From Alisma plantago-aquatica (taxonomy: Eukaryota > Streptophyta > Magnoliopsida > Alismatales > Alismataceae), in the NCBI GenBank assembly GCA_963693085.1, contig OY856412.1:1411656894-1411720893 (forward strand): a DNA stretch of 64,000 bases. The letters run 5' to 3'. This document shows positions 22,367 through 31,547 of this stretch, one piece after another; the first letter of the stretch is position 1, and each line of letters starts with the position of its first letter. The translations under genes and the position numbers were made by a program. The notes beneath the pieces are model-generated. The model ran no database searches, was not told the DNA's origin, and saw only the letters and a program-made list of their open reading frames with translations.

Positions 22367-23760
22367 GTCGCGTCCTTTCTCATATGATTTTCGCAGACGA
22401 TGTCCTTTTCTTCCTTGTTGGGAATAGAAGAACTCTAACAAATTTCCACATTCTTATGATGGAGTTTGGTGACTGCACTGGTTTGTATATGAGTACAATC
22501 AAATCAAAGGTGTATCTGTCTTGATCCTGTGATAACAGGAGAGGCCGTCTAAGAGATGTTGTGGGCATGCAGGAGGGAGTGCTTCCTACCAAGTACCTTG
22601 GTATACCTCTATGTGGGGGTAAAGCGAGGGGTAGGGATTTCTAGGTGTGTGTTGATACTCTCCGTGATAAAACCGCCAAGTGGATCAGCATCAACCTTTC
22701 TTTGTCGAGAAGATTGGTTCTTGTTAGATCCATTCTTGAGGGCATGATCAAATTTTGGTGTATGCAGGCTCAACTTCCGTTGTTTGTGTTGGAGAAGATG
22801 AGAAGTGTGATGACCTCTTTTATATGGGGGTAGAGGTCACGTGGTTGCTTGGAGATCAGTGGCGAGGCATTTTGAGGAATGTGGCTTGAATGTTTGCGAC
22901 CCGACAGACATTGACCGAGGTGCTGCTATTAAAAGGATTGATAATTTCTTGAGAAATGATTCCAGCTGGAGCAGTTGGATGCATGCTAGGTACAGGCATG
23001 ACTTGCAGTTAGAAGGACAGAAAAATGTGTCCAGAACATGGAGGAAAATGTGTTCTCTTTGGAAGGAAGTGGATGGACTATACACTCTTTCACTGGGAGG
23101 GTGGGAGCTGAAGGACACTCATATTGTGCCTTGGAAGGCGGCCAAGATGGAGGGGTCTTGCATTCCCTGGTTCCCCTTCTTGTGGAACCAGGGCAACATT
23201 CCTAAATGGAGTTGTTGTTCTTATAGGATGGTTTTGGGAAGGCTGCCGATGAGAGACCATTTGTCTAAGTGGGGTCTCAACACTGAGGGTAGATGTTTGT
23301 TGTGCAGATCCGACGATGAATCTCATTCCCATTTGTTCTTTGAATGCTGCTATACCTGTTATCTCTGGAGCAGACTTTGGTTGAAGATGGGATGGGCGGG
23401 TTTGCCCCAGATTACTTTGTGGAGGGTATCTATGTGGCATTGGACCAGACCAAAAACAATATCGGTCTGAGACCTTTTATGGGGCTTTGCTTCTCAGGTC
23501 TTTGTTTTTTTATTTGGAAGGAGCGCAACAGTAGGCTTCATGGGAAAATGGACACTGATGTCCTGATCTTATTTGATACGTTGGTTACCTACTTGAAGCT
23601 GGCTTAAAAAGCCATACCGAAGATTGGTAGAGGGGTCAGTAGGGTGATCCTGGCCCAGTGGGCTTTTGTAGTTTAACCCACTTTTACAGTATACGATGGC
23701 TTCCACCATCTACATGCTTTTTTGATGATATAGTAATATTTTACCTTCTCCAAAAAAAAA
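22367..23760 (+). mobile_element. 5'-truncated L1 LINE
   Basis: Only the last 1.4 kb of ORF2 and the 3' tail remain. The first readable block is SHMIFADDVLFF, the FADD active site of plant L1 reverse transcriptase. It is followed by GVLPTKYLGIPLCGGKARGRDF, then the segment ending MTSFIWG, and the zinc-binding RT-associated domain IPKWSCCSYRMVLGRLPMRDHLSKWG with CLLCRSDDESHSHLFFEC near 23190-23350. The end is a run of A at 23750-23760. A 14-bp target duplication (AGAGAAAGGAGGTT) flanks it at 22353-22366 and 23761-23774. Frameshifts and stops make it dead. Confidence 0.93.
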
Positions 23761-23774
23761 AGAGAAAGGAGGTT
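23761..23774. repeat. LINE target-site duplication, right
   Basis: AGAGAAAGGAGGTT directly after the poly-A tail, identical to 22353-22366. Confidence 0.92.
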
Positions 23775-24499
23775 AGTTGTCATGCAAACACATGCCAAGT
23801 GTCCATCAAAATTCGTTAATGCAAGCACCATGCTCAACCATGCTACTTAGGGTGTTAAAATCAAGAAAACTCAACGACCACTATGGTCCAAAAAAGGTCA
23901 TCGACTGTTGAACATTTTCAACGACTGAGGAGGATAAAAAACTCAACAATCACATAGACTGAACCCTAGGATTTCCTTGGTGACTGAAAAGGAATCAAAG
24001 GCTCATCAGACACCGAGACCACTAGGTACATACCAAATTCATTGACCATAGAGAACATGCTCAAAGGAACAACTTGGTGATTGCTGAAAACAAGATGATC
24101 ATCGACCAACACACATCAACGTCAACCATCTACATAGGTCATCTAAGCAAACCCTAAGCCTCAATACATGATGATGTCACCACACCAAACCAAGATACAA
24201 CAAGGCTTTGGGGTGCCACTCTCTCCACCATGATGAAAAAACTTGTGATGCATAACAAGCATGTGATAAATTGCAAGAAAGACCCTAAACATGGGTAAAT
24301 TGCAATTTTCTCCAAAACAAGCACACATATAAACATAACTAGCTCAAACAACATCCAAACTAGACCAAACTTGAAACAAAAGCCTGTCACATGTTATCAA
24401 ATCACACCACCAAGTTATATAAGGTTTTAATAATCCAATTATGTTAAGAAAGAAAGACAAACCATAAAGATTAGTTAGTGGTCTTATAATTACCATGGT
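23775..24499. other. Unassigned intergenic DNA
   Basis: AT-rich with repeated CAACGACTGA-like words (23880-24120), short ORFs only. I recognise no gene or element ends. It may be old LTR sequence. Confidence 0.4.
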
Positions 24500-25313
24500 T
24501 TCTGCTGCCATGACTTGTGTGCTGAAGACGGACTAGGTTATATAGTAATTAGGCCGATGTGTCACTATATTTTTTTCTCATACTGACTGAGAAGAAGAGA
24601 TATTTAGGATTTTGGTCATCCTATATCTTCTATAGGGATGATAATCGATGTCTTTGTTTCTTGCTAGCATTATATGTGATTCATATTCTGTCAAGTGGAA
24701 ATAGATGGACCTATAACTTTACTTAGGCTTGATCATTTTATATACAATGTTTGGTCTTTTTAATATGTTAAACTATCTACCTTAACTAGTTTAATTATAT
24801 AACCTTCTTGTAAGCAATAAAATTATTAGCGGTTATATTTTATCACGAGACATGGGTCTCACCCATGGGTTTCCACACCTTTTTAGGTGATCAACATTTT
24901 AGTCAGACTCATGGTGGTGAGGAGGCCTAGTTTGGAGATTTGTAGTGCTCAATAGGTTGGTGTGGTTCAATGTTAGAGTTCTGGAGTCATCCATGTACTC
25001 TCAGGTCTGAGAAAAGGTTTTTGTAAATGACATATATTGACTTGAGATTTTGGTTGTATGTCGTGAGTAATGTAAAATGTTGTAATTATTTTGACAACAC
25101 CTTTTGTATGGTTGTCACTGAGGCCATTGATATCGTATAAAGTTACTTGATAAGAAAATATATGTGAAGTTGGACCTTTTTGCACATGTTTCTTTTGAAA
25201 TATTTAGAAAATTTATTCAATTTAATTTCTATACCTTTTTAGTGATATGATTAACTAGTGTTTGATTGGAATTAAGGTCTTGATAATCTCATTTAGAGTG
25301 GCAGGTTGCCACA
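24500..25313 (+). repeat. Old chromovirus-type LTR fragment
   Basis: This aligns by eye to the right-hand part of the chromovirus A LTR (about 21300-22263). Both share ATCTT..GGATTT, GGTCTC(T/A)CC(T/C)ATGGGT, CCACA(C)(C)TTTTT(T)AGGTG and a GTGGCAGGTTGCCACA-like end at about 25313. The left edge is vague and no internal region is attached, so it is a truncated or solo LTR. Confidence 0.6.
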
Positions 25314-25552
25314 CATATACATGGTCAAAGTAGTGAGACAGAACCAAACACAAGGATGTGGGGATGATGCCTGAGATTTGGCTCTTATTTAATCAAAACA
25401 TATGGGTATATATATGCATATAATGTAAATAAGGAAAGCAAAGTAAACCAAAAAAGTAAAGATAGCAGATTAAGGCAAATCCTAATAAACAAGAGAGGAG
25501 TTCTAGACTACGCAACTATGAATCAATCTATGTACATCATTCTAGGGAATAG
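25314..25552. other. Unassigned sequence left of SIRE-like element
   Basis: AT-rich, no ORF. It resembles the A-rich tracts of Athila LTRs (AAAGTAAAGATAGCAGATT) but I cannot assign it. Confidence 0.35.
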
Positions 25553-25892
25553 TGTTGGCTAAATGGACATATGTAAATCCCTTTGTTTTGATAATGACAA
25601 ACATTTCATTCTTATTAATCTAATGTGCTACTTGAGTGTTGCAGGAATAAGGTGGATGACAAAGCACTAGGGAATCTATATGCTTGAATGATTGTAAATG
25701 TCATGAAATGTAATCAATTGTAAACTTGTACAAATATATAATGTACAAGTACTTAGACTTCATGTAAATCAAGCGTTAGATCTTCCCTAGCTAAACACCA
25801 CATTTAGATAGGTCATCCCCTTCAATAGTGTCACATATGCACACTCATACACACACTTAATGTCTTCATTTGAAACATTGAAACAGGGTCCA

Positions 25893-26093
25893 TCTCGGTC
25901 GACAAAATCCTCGACCGAGACACTCTCGGTCGACAATCTTCTCGACCGAGAAAGACCCAAGTAGCCGTTAGACACAGCTGACAAGGTAGTTGGCAGTTGG
26001 AGATAAACGTTGCATACACTTGATCCAGAGAGCCTGTCGGTCGACAAAACGTCGACCGAGTAGGTGTCTCGGTCGACCATTTCTCGACCGAGA
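25893..26093 (+). promoter_or_regulatory. Four palindromes upstream of the LTR TATA box
   Basis: Units of CTCGGTCGA, 5-10 bases, TCGACCGAG lie at 25893-25920, 25924-25951, 26037-26060 and 26067-26093. They form two close pairs separated by 85 bp. The last ends 135 bp before the TATA box at 26229. Clusters of palindromes near the core promoter are known from Sireviruses, although the sequence here is different from the maize type I remember. Confidence 0.88.
25962..25972 (-). promoter_or_regulatory. MSA (G2/M) element in LTR, copy 1
   Basis: The minus strand reads TCTAACGGCTA, an exact match to the plant MSA consensus YCYAACGGYYA bound by three-repeat MYB proteins. The 3' LTR has it at 31957-31967. 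Confidence 0.6.
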
Positions 26094-26154
26094 TGGTCTC
26101 TGACAGCAACTGCAGAATTAATTAACTAGTCGTTGTTAAAGCAACTAATTTATA

Positions 26155-26165
26155 TCTAACGGCTA
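26155..26165 (+). promoter_or_regulatory. MSA (G2/M) element in LTR, copy 2
   Basis: TCTAACGGCTA, exact consensus match, 64 bp upstream of the TATA box. The 3' LTR copy is at 32150-32160. Confidence 0.6.
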
Positions 26166-26975
26166 GTTAAGCACTTAGAAACCCCTAGAAAGTGTCTAGA
26201 ACATCCTTAAGCACTTATAGGACATTCCTATAAATAGGACATGCCTTAGGACACCTAAAAATACTTGCTTTTACACTTGAGCAATCTTTGAGCATACATT
26301 GACCTTGTGCAACCTGTTTGTGAGAAATTGAGCATTGTGACAACTGGCTACTTCCCCTCTTAGCTCAAATTTCGTGTCCTATAGGATAGCATCTCCTATC
26401 CACTGCAATTACTATTCCATACACTTTGGTTAGGAGATCTACAGGCTTGATCTAGGCAAATCAAGCCTTATGCTACAAAAGGATAAGTTGTAATTCCTTT
26501 TTCCTTTCTTGTTCTCTATTATTGTTTGTACTCTCCTTGCTACTCCTAGGTTGGAGGCTGCGGATTGGAGAGATTGGAGATCTTCTTGGTGAAGAAGGGG
26601 ACCTTGAGCTACTTCAAGAAGGCTGGTGCAATGGGAGGTTACTTCTAGAGAGGAAGGCTACTTCAAGGGGGAGCTTGGAGTTACTTCAAGAAGGCTACCT
26701 CGGGTTGGTGCATCTACTTCAAGTGAAGGCTATTCAAGGGGTGTAAGAAAGTATTGTATTTTGTGTAAATCCTTGTGAAGGTAATAAAATTAATACTTTC
26801 AAAATCCCGGTTGGGTAAGCAACCAGGTAGTGGACTGACAACCTTAGTATTTGCTAAGGTTGGAACCACTCTAAACACGTGTCTCCTTCTTCCATTTTCA
26901 ATTGTGGTTGTTTGAGTTAAATAATTGCTAAAATATTTAAAAACTCTATTCACCCCCCCTCTAGTGTTTTTCAAT

Positions 26976-26987
26976 TGGTATCAGAGC
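26976..26987 (+). other. SIRE-like primer-binding site
   Basis: TGGTATCAGAGC, complementary to the 3' end of initiator tRNA-Met, lies just inside the 5' LTR. Confidence 0.93.
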
Positions 26988-27020
26988 AGGCTTCAAGGAG
27001 CTCTAATCGAGTCTTGAAGT

Positions 27021-27938
27021 ATGAAAGGAGGTGGTGTCTACAACCACAAACAAAAGAAAAATATGGAGCAATCTTCAACAAGTTGCAGTTGGTGCTTAGG
27101 AACAAGCCACACAACACTTGGTTTCCCGTGGAGGTCAAAGAAGGAAGATACGCATAAAGAATTTCTTATTGCTACAATAAGTGAAGAAGAAGAAGAAGAG
27201 GTAAGCCTTTTTTATTTATCTAAAGAAGAACTAGTTGCTAGTCTTGAAGAGACACACAATAAATATATTGAGTGCAAGAAGAAATTAAAGAAATCTAATA
27301 AAGAAAATGATGAGTTACATGCCAAGCTTCTTGTTCTTACATCTGAAAATGAAGATCTCAAAAAGGTTATTGAAGATCATGATATTAAGCTAAAATCTGT
27401 AGAAGCAAATTGTAATCTTCTTTCTCTAGAAAAGTTAAATTTGCAAACTCAAGTAAATGATCTTCAAAAACAACATGTTCTATGTACACATCTAGATTAT
27501 GATACTATTGTGAAAGAAAGAGATTCCTTGTTATCTAATCTAGATAAAGCAAAGTTAGACATAAATAAAAGAATGGATGAGATTGTTAAGTTGCAACAAA
27601 AAGTTAGTAGGTTGAATAACAATGATACGCTTGATAAAATTTTAGATAATTCTTACCATCAAATTGGAAGGAGAGGACTAGGTTACAAGCCTAAAGGAAA
27701 ATCTTATCAAAAGCCTAGTTGGGGAAGAACACAAGTGCCAAAGAGTCAATCTATGTATGTACCTAAAGGCACAAATACATATATACCCAAGAACAACCTA
27801 GACCAAAATCATAGAAAAAGATATGAGGTTGATTCTATATGTTGTCATTACTGTTTGCGCCTTGGTCACTATTCTTTTTCATGTCCTTATAAGAAAAAGG
27901 ATGTCGAGTTAGTTTGGGTTCCAAAACCTTTAAACTAA
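27021..27938 (+). CDS. gag: SIRE-type gag remnant (C-terminal half)
   Basis: This is an open frame of 305 residues. Near the start C22-x2-C25-x4-H30 looks like the first zinc knuckle with its last Cys replaced by Phe. An acidic run (E55-E60), a long Leu/Lys/Glu coiled coil (about 70-210), a basic Lys/Pro/Tyr segment, and a complete CCHC knuckle (C275, C278, H283, C288) follow. In SIRE-type elements this order follows the UBN2 core of Gag; that core, needed for capsid assembly, is absent, so the 5' half has been deleted. The frame begins only 33 bp after the primer site. The knuckle could still bind RNA. The open frame after deletion is notable, but coding is unproven. Confidence 0.75.
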   Translation: MKGGGVYNHKQKKNMEQSSTSCSWCLGTSHTTLGFPWRSKKEDTHKEFLIATISEEEEEEVSLFYLSKEELVASLEETHNKYIECKKKLKKSNKENDELHAKLLVLTSENEDLKKVIEDHDIKLKSVEANCNLLSLEKLNLQTQVNDLQKQHVLCTHLDYDTIVKERDSLLSNLDKAKLDINKRMDEIVKLQQKVSRLNNNDTLDKILDNSYHQIGRRGLGYKPKGKSYQKPSWGRTQVPKSQSMYVPKGTNTYIPKNNLDQNHRKRYEVDSICCHYCLRLGHYSFSCPYKKKDVELVWVPKPLN

Positions 27939-29050
27939 ATGAATGGAATTAAGTTGAGATTTGACCTAAACTGATTCTTGATATACAAATGTCATGTCTC
28001 AACAATCGAGCTCTAACTTGCATAATTTTGTTTTACTTGAAAGCAATTAACAGTTCTGAAAACATTCCAGAAACCTTGTCGGTCGAGAAACTGTCGACCG
28101 AGAGAACCGTCGGTTGAGAAATTGTCGACCGAGCAGGTCAATATTTCCAGTCTGCAATAAAATCTGCTGAATGTGTTTTAAATTGATCAAATTGCTATCT
28201 ATTCATTGTTAATAACTAATGTTACATGCAAAACAAGTTGAAGACCATGTTTGAAATATAAATGAGATTATTTTTGGACGATTTTCTAAATAAGTTAAAA
28301 CTGAAAATCATGCTTGGTTCAATAAAAGAAATTACTGTTTCACATGATTTTCCTAAAGTATTTCCTGATTATTCACCAGAAATCATGACATCTAGCTTAA
28401 ATGATCACAATCATTGTATTTCATGGAATTATCATTATATGTTGTTATTGTTCTGTCATTACATCATAGATATGCTTTCAAAGAAGATGCTATGTTAGCA
28501 CGAATAGAGAATGATAATTGTATGCATTGGTCCTTGATGATGCATAATAATTCATTAGTAATATGTTTCTTAGAACTTTAATGCTTGCAGGAGCACAATG
28601 TTATTTTTAAAAACTTGAGAAATTAATTATGTTTTCATTTTTTTTGGAGAAATAGAATTTGATATCTACAACAAAGTTCATATAGATTTTCTAGAAAAAT
28701 CAAGGACGAATATTTTTAAATGCTTCAAATTGATTTCAAATCAAATTACATGCAGATATATGTTCAATTTCGAAATCTGCAAATTTGCCTCTTGGTTGAA
28801 ATAAAATTTGACCAAGGGGCGCTATGGTCGTAGTCAAAGTCGACCTAAAATAAGTTTGGCACAATACTTATTTGAAAATCATTTTCTATATATTGTGATC
28901 AAAAGAACAATTAATGTATGATCACAAAATTGTCCAAATATTGGTAATAATAATCACAATATTACTCCCTTAGAAAATATGTATATGCTCTACAAATTCA
29001 GTCTATCATTTACATTAAAAATCAGCTTAAAATTCATTCACAGAAAGTCT
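27939..29050 (+). other. SIRE-like interior without pol
   Basis: About 1.1 kb where protease, integrase, RT and RNase H would be expected. No motif of these could be read on either strand. Two palindromes lie at 28079-28103 and 28109-28134. The short ORF at 28262-28498 has no recognisable content. Confidence 0.7.
28079..28134 (+). promoter_or_regulatory. Two palindromes after gag remnant
   Basis: GTCGGTCGA...GTCGACCGAG and GTCGGTTGA...GTCGACCGAG, the same motif as in the LTR. No TATA box or ORF follows closely, so function is open. Confidence 0.65.
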
Positions 29051-29357
29051 GTCGATCGACGAATTCTTCGACCGAAAATATCTCGGTCAGCCTATCTCTT
29101 TCGACCGACAGACCTCAGATAAAAATTACATCGAACACACTTCCGGTCGACAATTATTCGACCGAGCGGATGTCGGTCGACAATTGCTCGATCGAGAATT
29201 GACCGTTGGGATATGACCGTTGCAATCCGACCATTTTATGACCGTTGCAACCCATCAGTCGACCGTTGGGGGGCGAGTGGCGCGTCTGGGATATGACCGT
29301 TGCGGTCGATCGGTCGACAAATTGTCGACCGACCTGATCACTGGATTGCTATAAAAA
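29051..29357 (+). promoter_or_regulatory. Putative internal promoter of ORF2
   Basis: Palindromes of the LTR type lie at about 29051-29076, 29081-29112, 29152-29166, 29172-29196 and 29302-29333. Between and around them are five CCGTT words (minus AACGG) at 29203, 29217, 29242, 29263 and 29297; the one at 29200-29210 matches the full MSA consensus on the minus strand. TATAAAAA follows at 29350-29357. The predicted start near 29385 leaves about 108 bp of leader before the ORF2 ATG at 29493. The arrangement parallels the LTR promoter of the same element. Promoter activity is inferred. Confidence 0.7.
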
Positions 29358-29492
29358 GGACCAAAAATGGGTCATTGTTACACACTCTCATATTCTTACT
29401 TCCATAGCTTCTCTCTAGTGCATTCTTGTGCAATCCTTTAGCTTCTTCACCCCCAAGACATTCTTGCTTCTTCTCCACCTTAAAGCAAAGAA

Positions 29493-30863
29493 ATGGCTTC
29501 ATCCTCTACACGTGGAAAGAAGAAAGTTGCTAGCAAGAAAGGAAGGGCGGCTACTCCTCCACTGACGATCATCAACGACATCCCCTTCGTCGACGCAGAT
29601 GCTGGTGATCACTATCTCAGGCTCTCCTCCAAAACTCCTCTTCCACGACGGTCGGTTGATGTCATGGACTTCCTCAGCATCGTCGACCTGGAAGATCTTT
29701 TTGAGGTGCAAAATTTGAAAGAATTTCTTAACCCTTCCTTCCCTTCTTACTCTTCAAAAGTGGTAAATGAGTTCTATGCAAACCTAATCTCCCATTCCGA
29801 AAATGAAAATAACTTCTTCTACTCTATGGTCAATGGGCATAGCTTTTGATTTACTAAAGAGGATATTCTTGACATGCTCAACATCGACTTAGATGAATAT
29901 CAAGACACTCTTGACCTTACAATTGGAAATCCACTCAATACATTCTCCCAAGGTGATAATACCGTCAGTCTTAGTGACATTAAACGAGCCATTTTTCAAT
30001 CTAATACTACTTGTCATGAAGATAGGGGTACCTACTATGCCATTAATCTCAAACCAGCAGCTAGGATTGTCAACCTTATTGTTTCCACAAACATACATCC
30101 TAGAGCTAACAAGTCTGAAGTTCCTATTTTTTGCATGTGTTTAATTTATGCCATTATCAAACGTATTCCCACAAATTTTATCCGCATAATCCTTAAGAAC
30201 ATGCTTGAGTTTTCTGGCAATCCCCCATATGTTGATTTTGTATGCCAAATTACTCAACACTTTCTTAAAACACAAATTGAGGATATGGGATACCCATGGG
30301 AAAGAAGACCACAAAAAATAATAAAAAACACTGTAGAGAAAATGGGAATTGATTTTGGTCACAAGAGGGCTAGGACGGAAGGTGAGACATCTACTCAAGA
30401 TATACCACCACCACCTCCTCCTACCAACCCATCCTATGATCCCATCCAAAACACCCTAACCTATGTTGCTGGGTCACAATATCATCTAAGCAGACAATTA
30501 GACTATAACCACCATGCCATGACCTACCTAAATCAAAGGATGCAAACCCTCTCTCCAAATCAACCAGATGAATATCCTTATTCTTTAAATCCTGGCATAC
30601 TCAACCCATATAATCCATCTTACAACTACTACCAACCTCCACCTCCACCATCTACAGATCTCACACATACTCAGTTCTCCTCAATACAATTACAAGACAT
30701 TGCTGCTCATTTCTGTTTTGATCGTGTTCCTACCTTCTTGGAAGCATATGCTTTAACCAAGACAGGTGCTTTGGAGTGGCAAACTTTAGTCCAATATTAT
30801 GGAGCTGAGCCATTTCTTGGAAAAGACCCTGATATTGATGTAATACTTAAGTCTTTCCAGTGA
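29493..30863 (+). pseudogene. SIRE-like ORF2, 'putative plant transposon protein' family
   Basis: The frame is 456 codons with a single TGA at 29847-29849; everything before and after is in the same frame. The start at 29493 follows the internal TATA box and lies in a good context (AAAATGGCT). The N-terminus is basic (GKKKVASKKGRAA), resembling a nuclear signal. The middle carries VVNEFYANL, FTKEDILDML and PAARIVNLIVSTNIHPRA, which aligns without gaps to Athila ORF2 at 444-256. Then follow RRPQKIIKN, KRAR, a six-proline run and a Pro/Tyr-rich tail. No transmembrane or envelope-like segment is seen. Function of the family is unknown to me; a DNA-binding role is a hypothesis. Confidence 0.8.
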
Positions 30864-30886
30864 GATTTGAAGTGTCTGTTGTATTA

Positions 30887-31034
30887 ATTGTAATGAAATG
30901 GTTATCTTTGCATGATTGTAATGAAATGGTTATCTTTCCATGATTGTAATGAAATGGTTATCTTTACATGAAATGGTTATCTTTGCATGATTGTAAAAAA
31001 ATTCCATGATTCAAATGAATTGGTTATCTTTACT
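30887..31034 (+). repeat. Tandem repeat after ORF2
   Basis: About five copies, some shortened, of a 20-32 bp unit around GTAATGAAATGGTTATCTTT. It could be part of the ORF2 3' UTR. Confidence 0.85.
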
Positions 31035-31282
31035 GATTATATTGGATATTCCTCTATGGAATCATTTGAATATGGCTTATAAAACCATTCTAGTAGAGCA
31101 TACAAAATAAGGGGAGTAATAAATATGTCATAAATAAAAAAGGATGACATCTTTGCAAAAAAACCTGAAATTTAAAAATTGTGGCTAAATTGACCATCTA
31201 TTGAAAACGGATATGTATTTAAGGGAGCGCAATACTTTTCATACAATATTTATTCTTAAACGGATATCTTTTTGAAATGACA

Positions 31283-31295
31283 AAGGGGGAGAAAT
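31283..31295 (+). other. Second polypurine tract-like site
   Basis: AAAGGGGGAGAAA, 250 bp before the true tract at 31534-31547 (AAAAAGGGGGAGA). Repeated polypurine tracts are known from Sireviruses. Confidence 0.6.
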
Positions 31296-31533
31296 AAATA
31301 TAAAACTTAGTATTTGTGCAAAACTCAATCAATGAGTTTCATAAACTCTTGGCTTTACATTGAAAGTTGCTATATTCCCTAAAGGATTGGATTTCATGTT
31401 CCATAATTCATGGGGAATAATAAGCACACATTTTATAAACAAGAGAAGAAATTTACAAAGGTAATCTTCAGGTATGAAACTCACATGTTTTTATACTTTC
31501 TTATTTTATATTTAGGAAATGTTTGTCATCTTC

Positions 31534-31547
31534 AAAAAGGGGGAGAT
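31534..31547 (+). other. SIRE-like polypurine tract
   Basis: AAAAAGGGGGAGAT directly before the 3' LTR start TGTTGGC; primes plus-strand DNA synthesis in this family. Confidence 0.88.

Larger units (their letters stand above)
25553..26973 (+). repeat. SIRE-like 5' LTR
   Basis: TGTTGGCT to TTTTTCA, ending two bases before the primer site. It contains four palindromes (25893-26093), two MSA-consensus matches (25962-25972, 26155-26165) and TATA box TATAAATA at 26229-26236, which predicts transcription from about 26260. Confidence 0.95.

Noticed and set aside
26522..26746. Leu/Gly-rich ORF conserved in both SIRE-like LTRs
   Set aside because: Located in the LTR downstream of TATA; it could be a leader ORF, but the low-complexity repeat (CTACTTCAAG words) explains it and there is no independent evidence.
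29493..30863. Envelope gene in the SIRE-like element
   Set aside because: The position is env-like, but there is no signal peptide, fusion-like segment or transmembrane helix; it fits the plant transposon protein family better.
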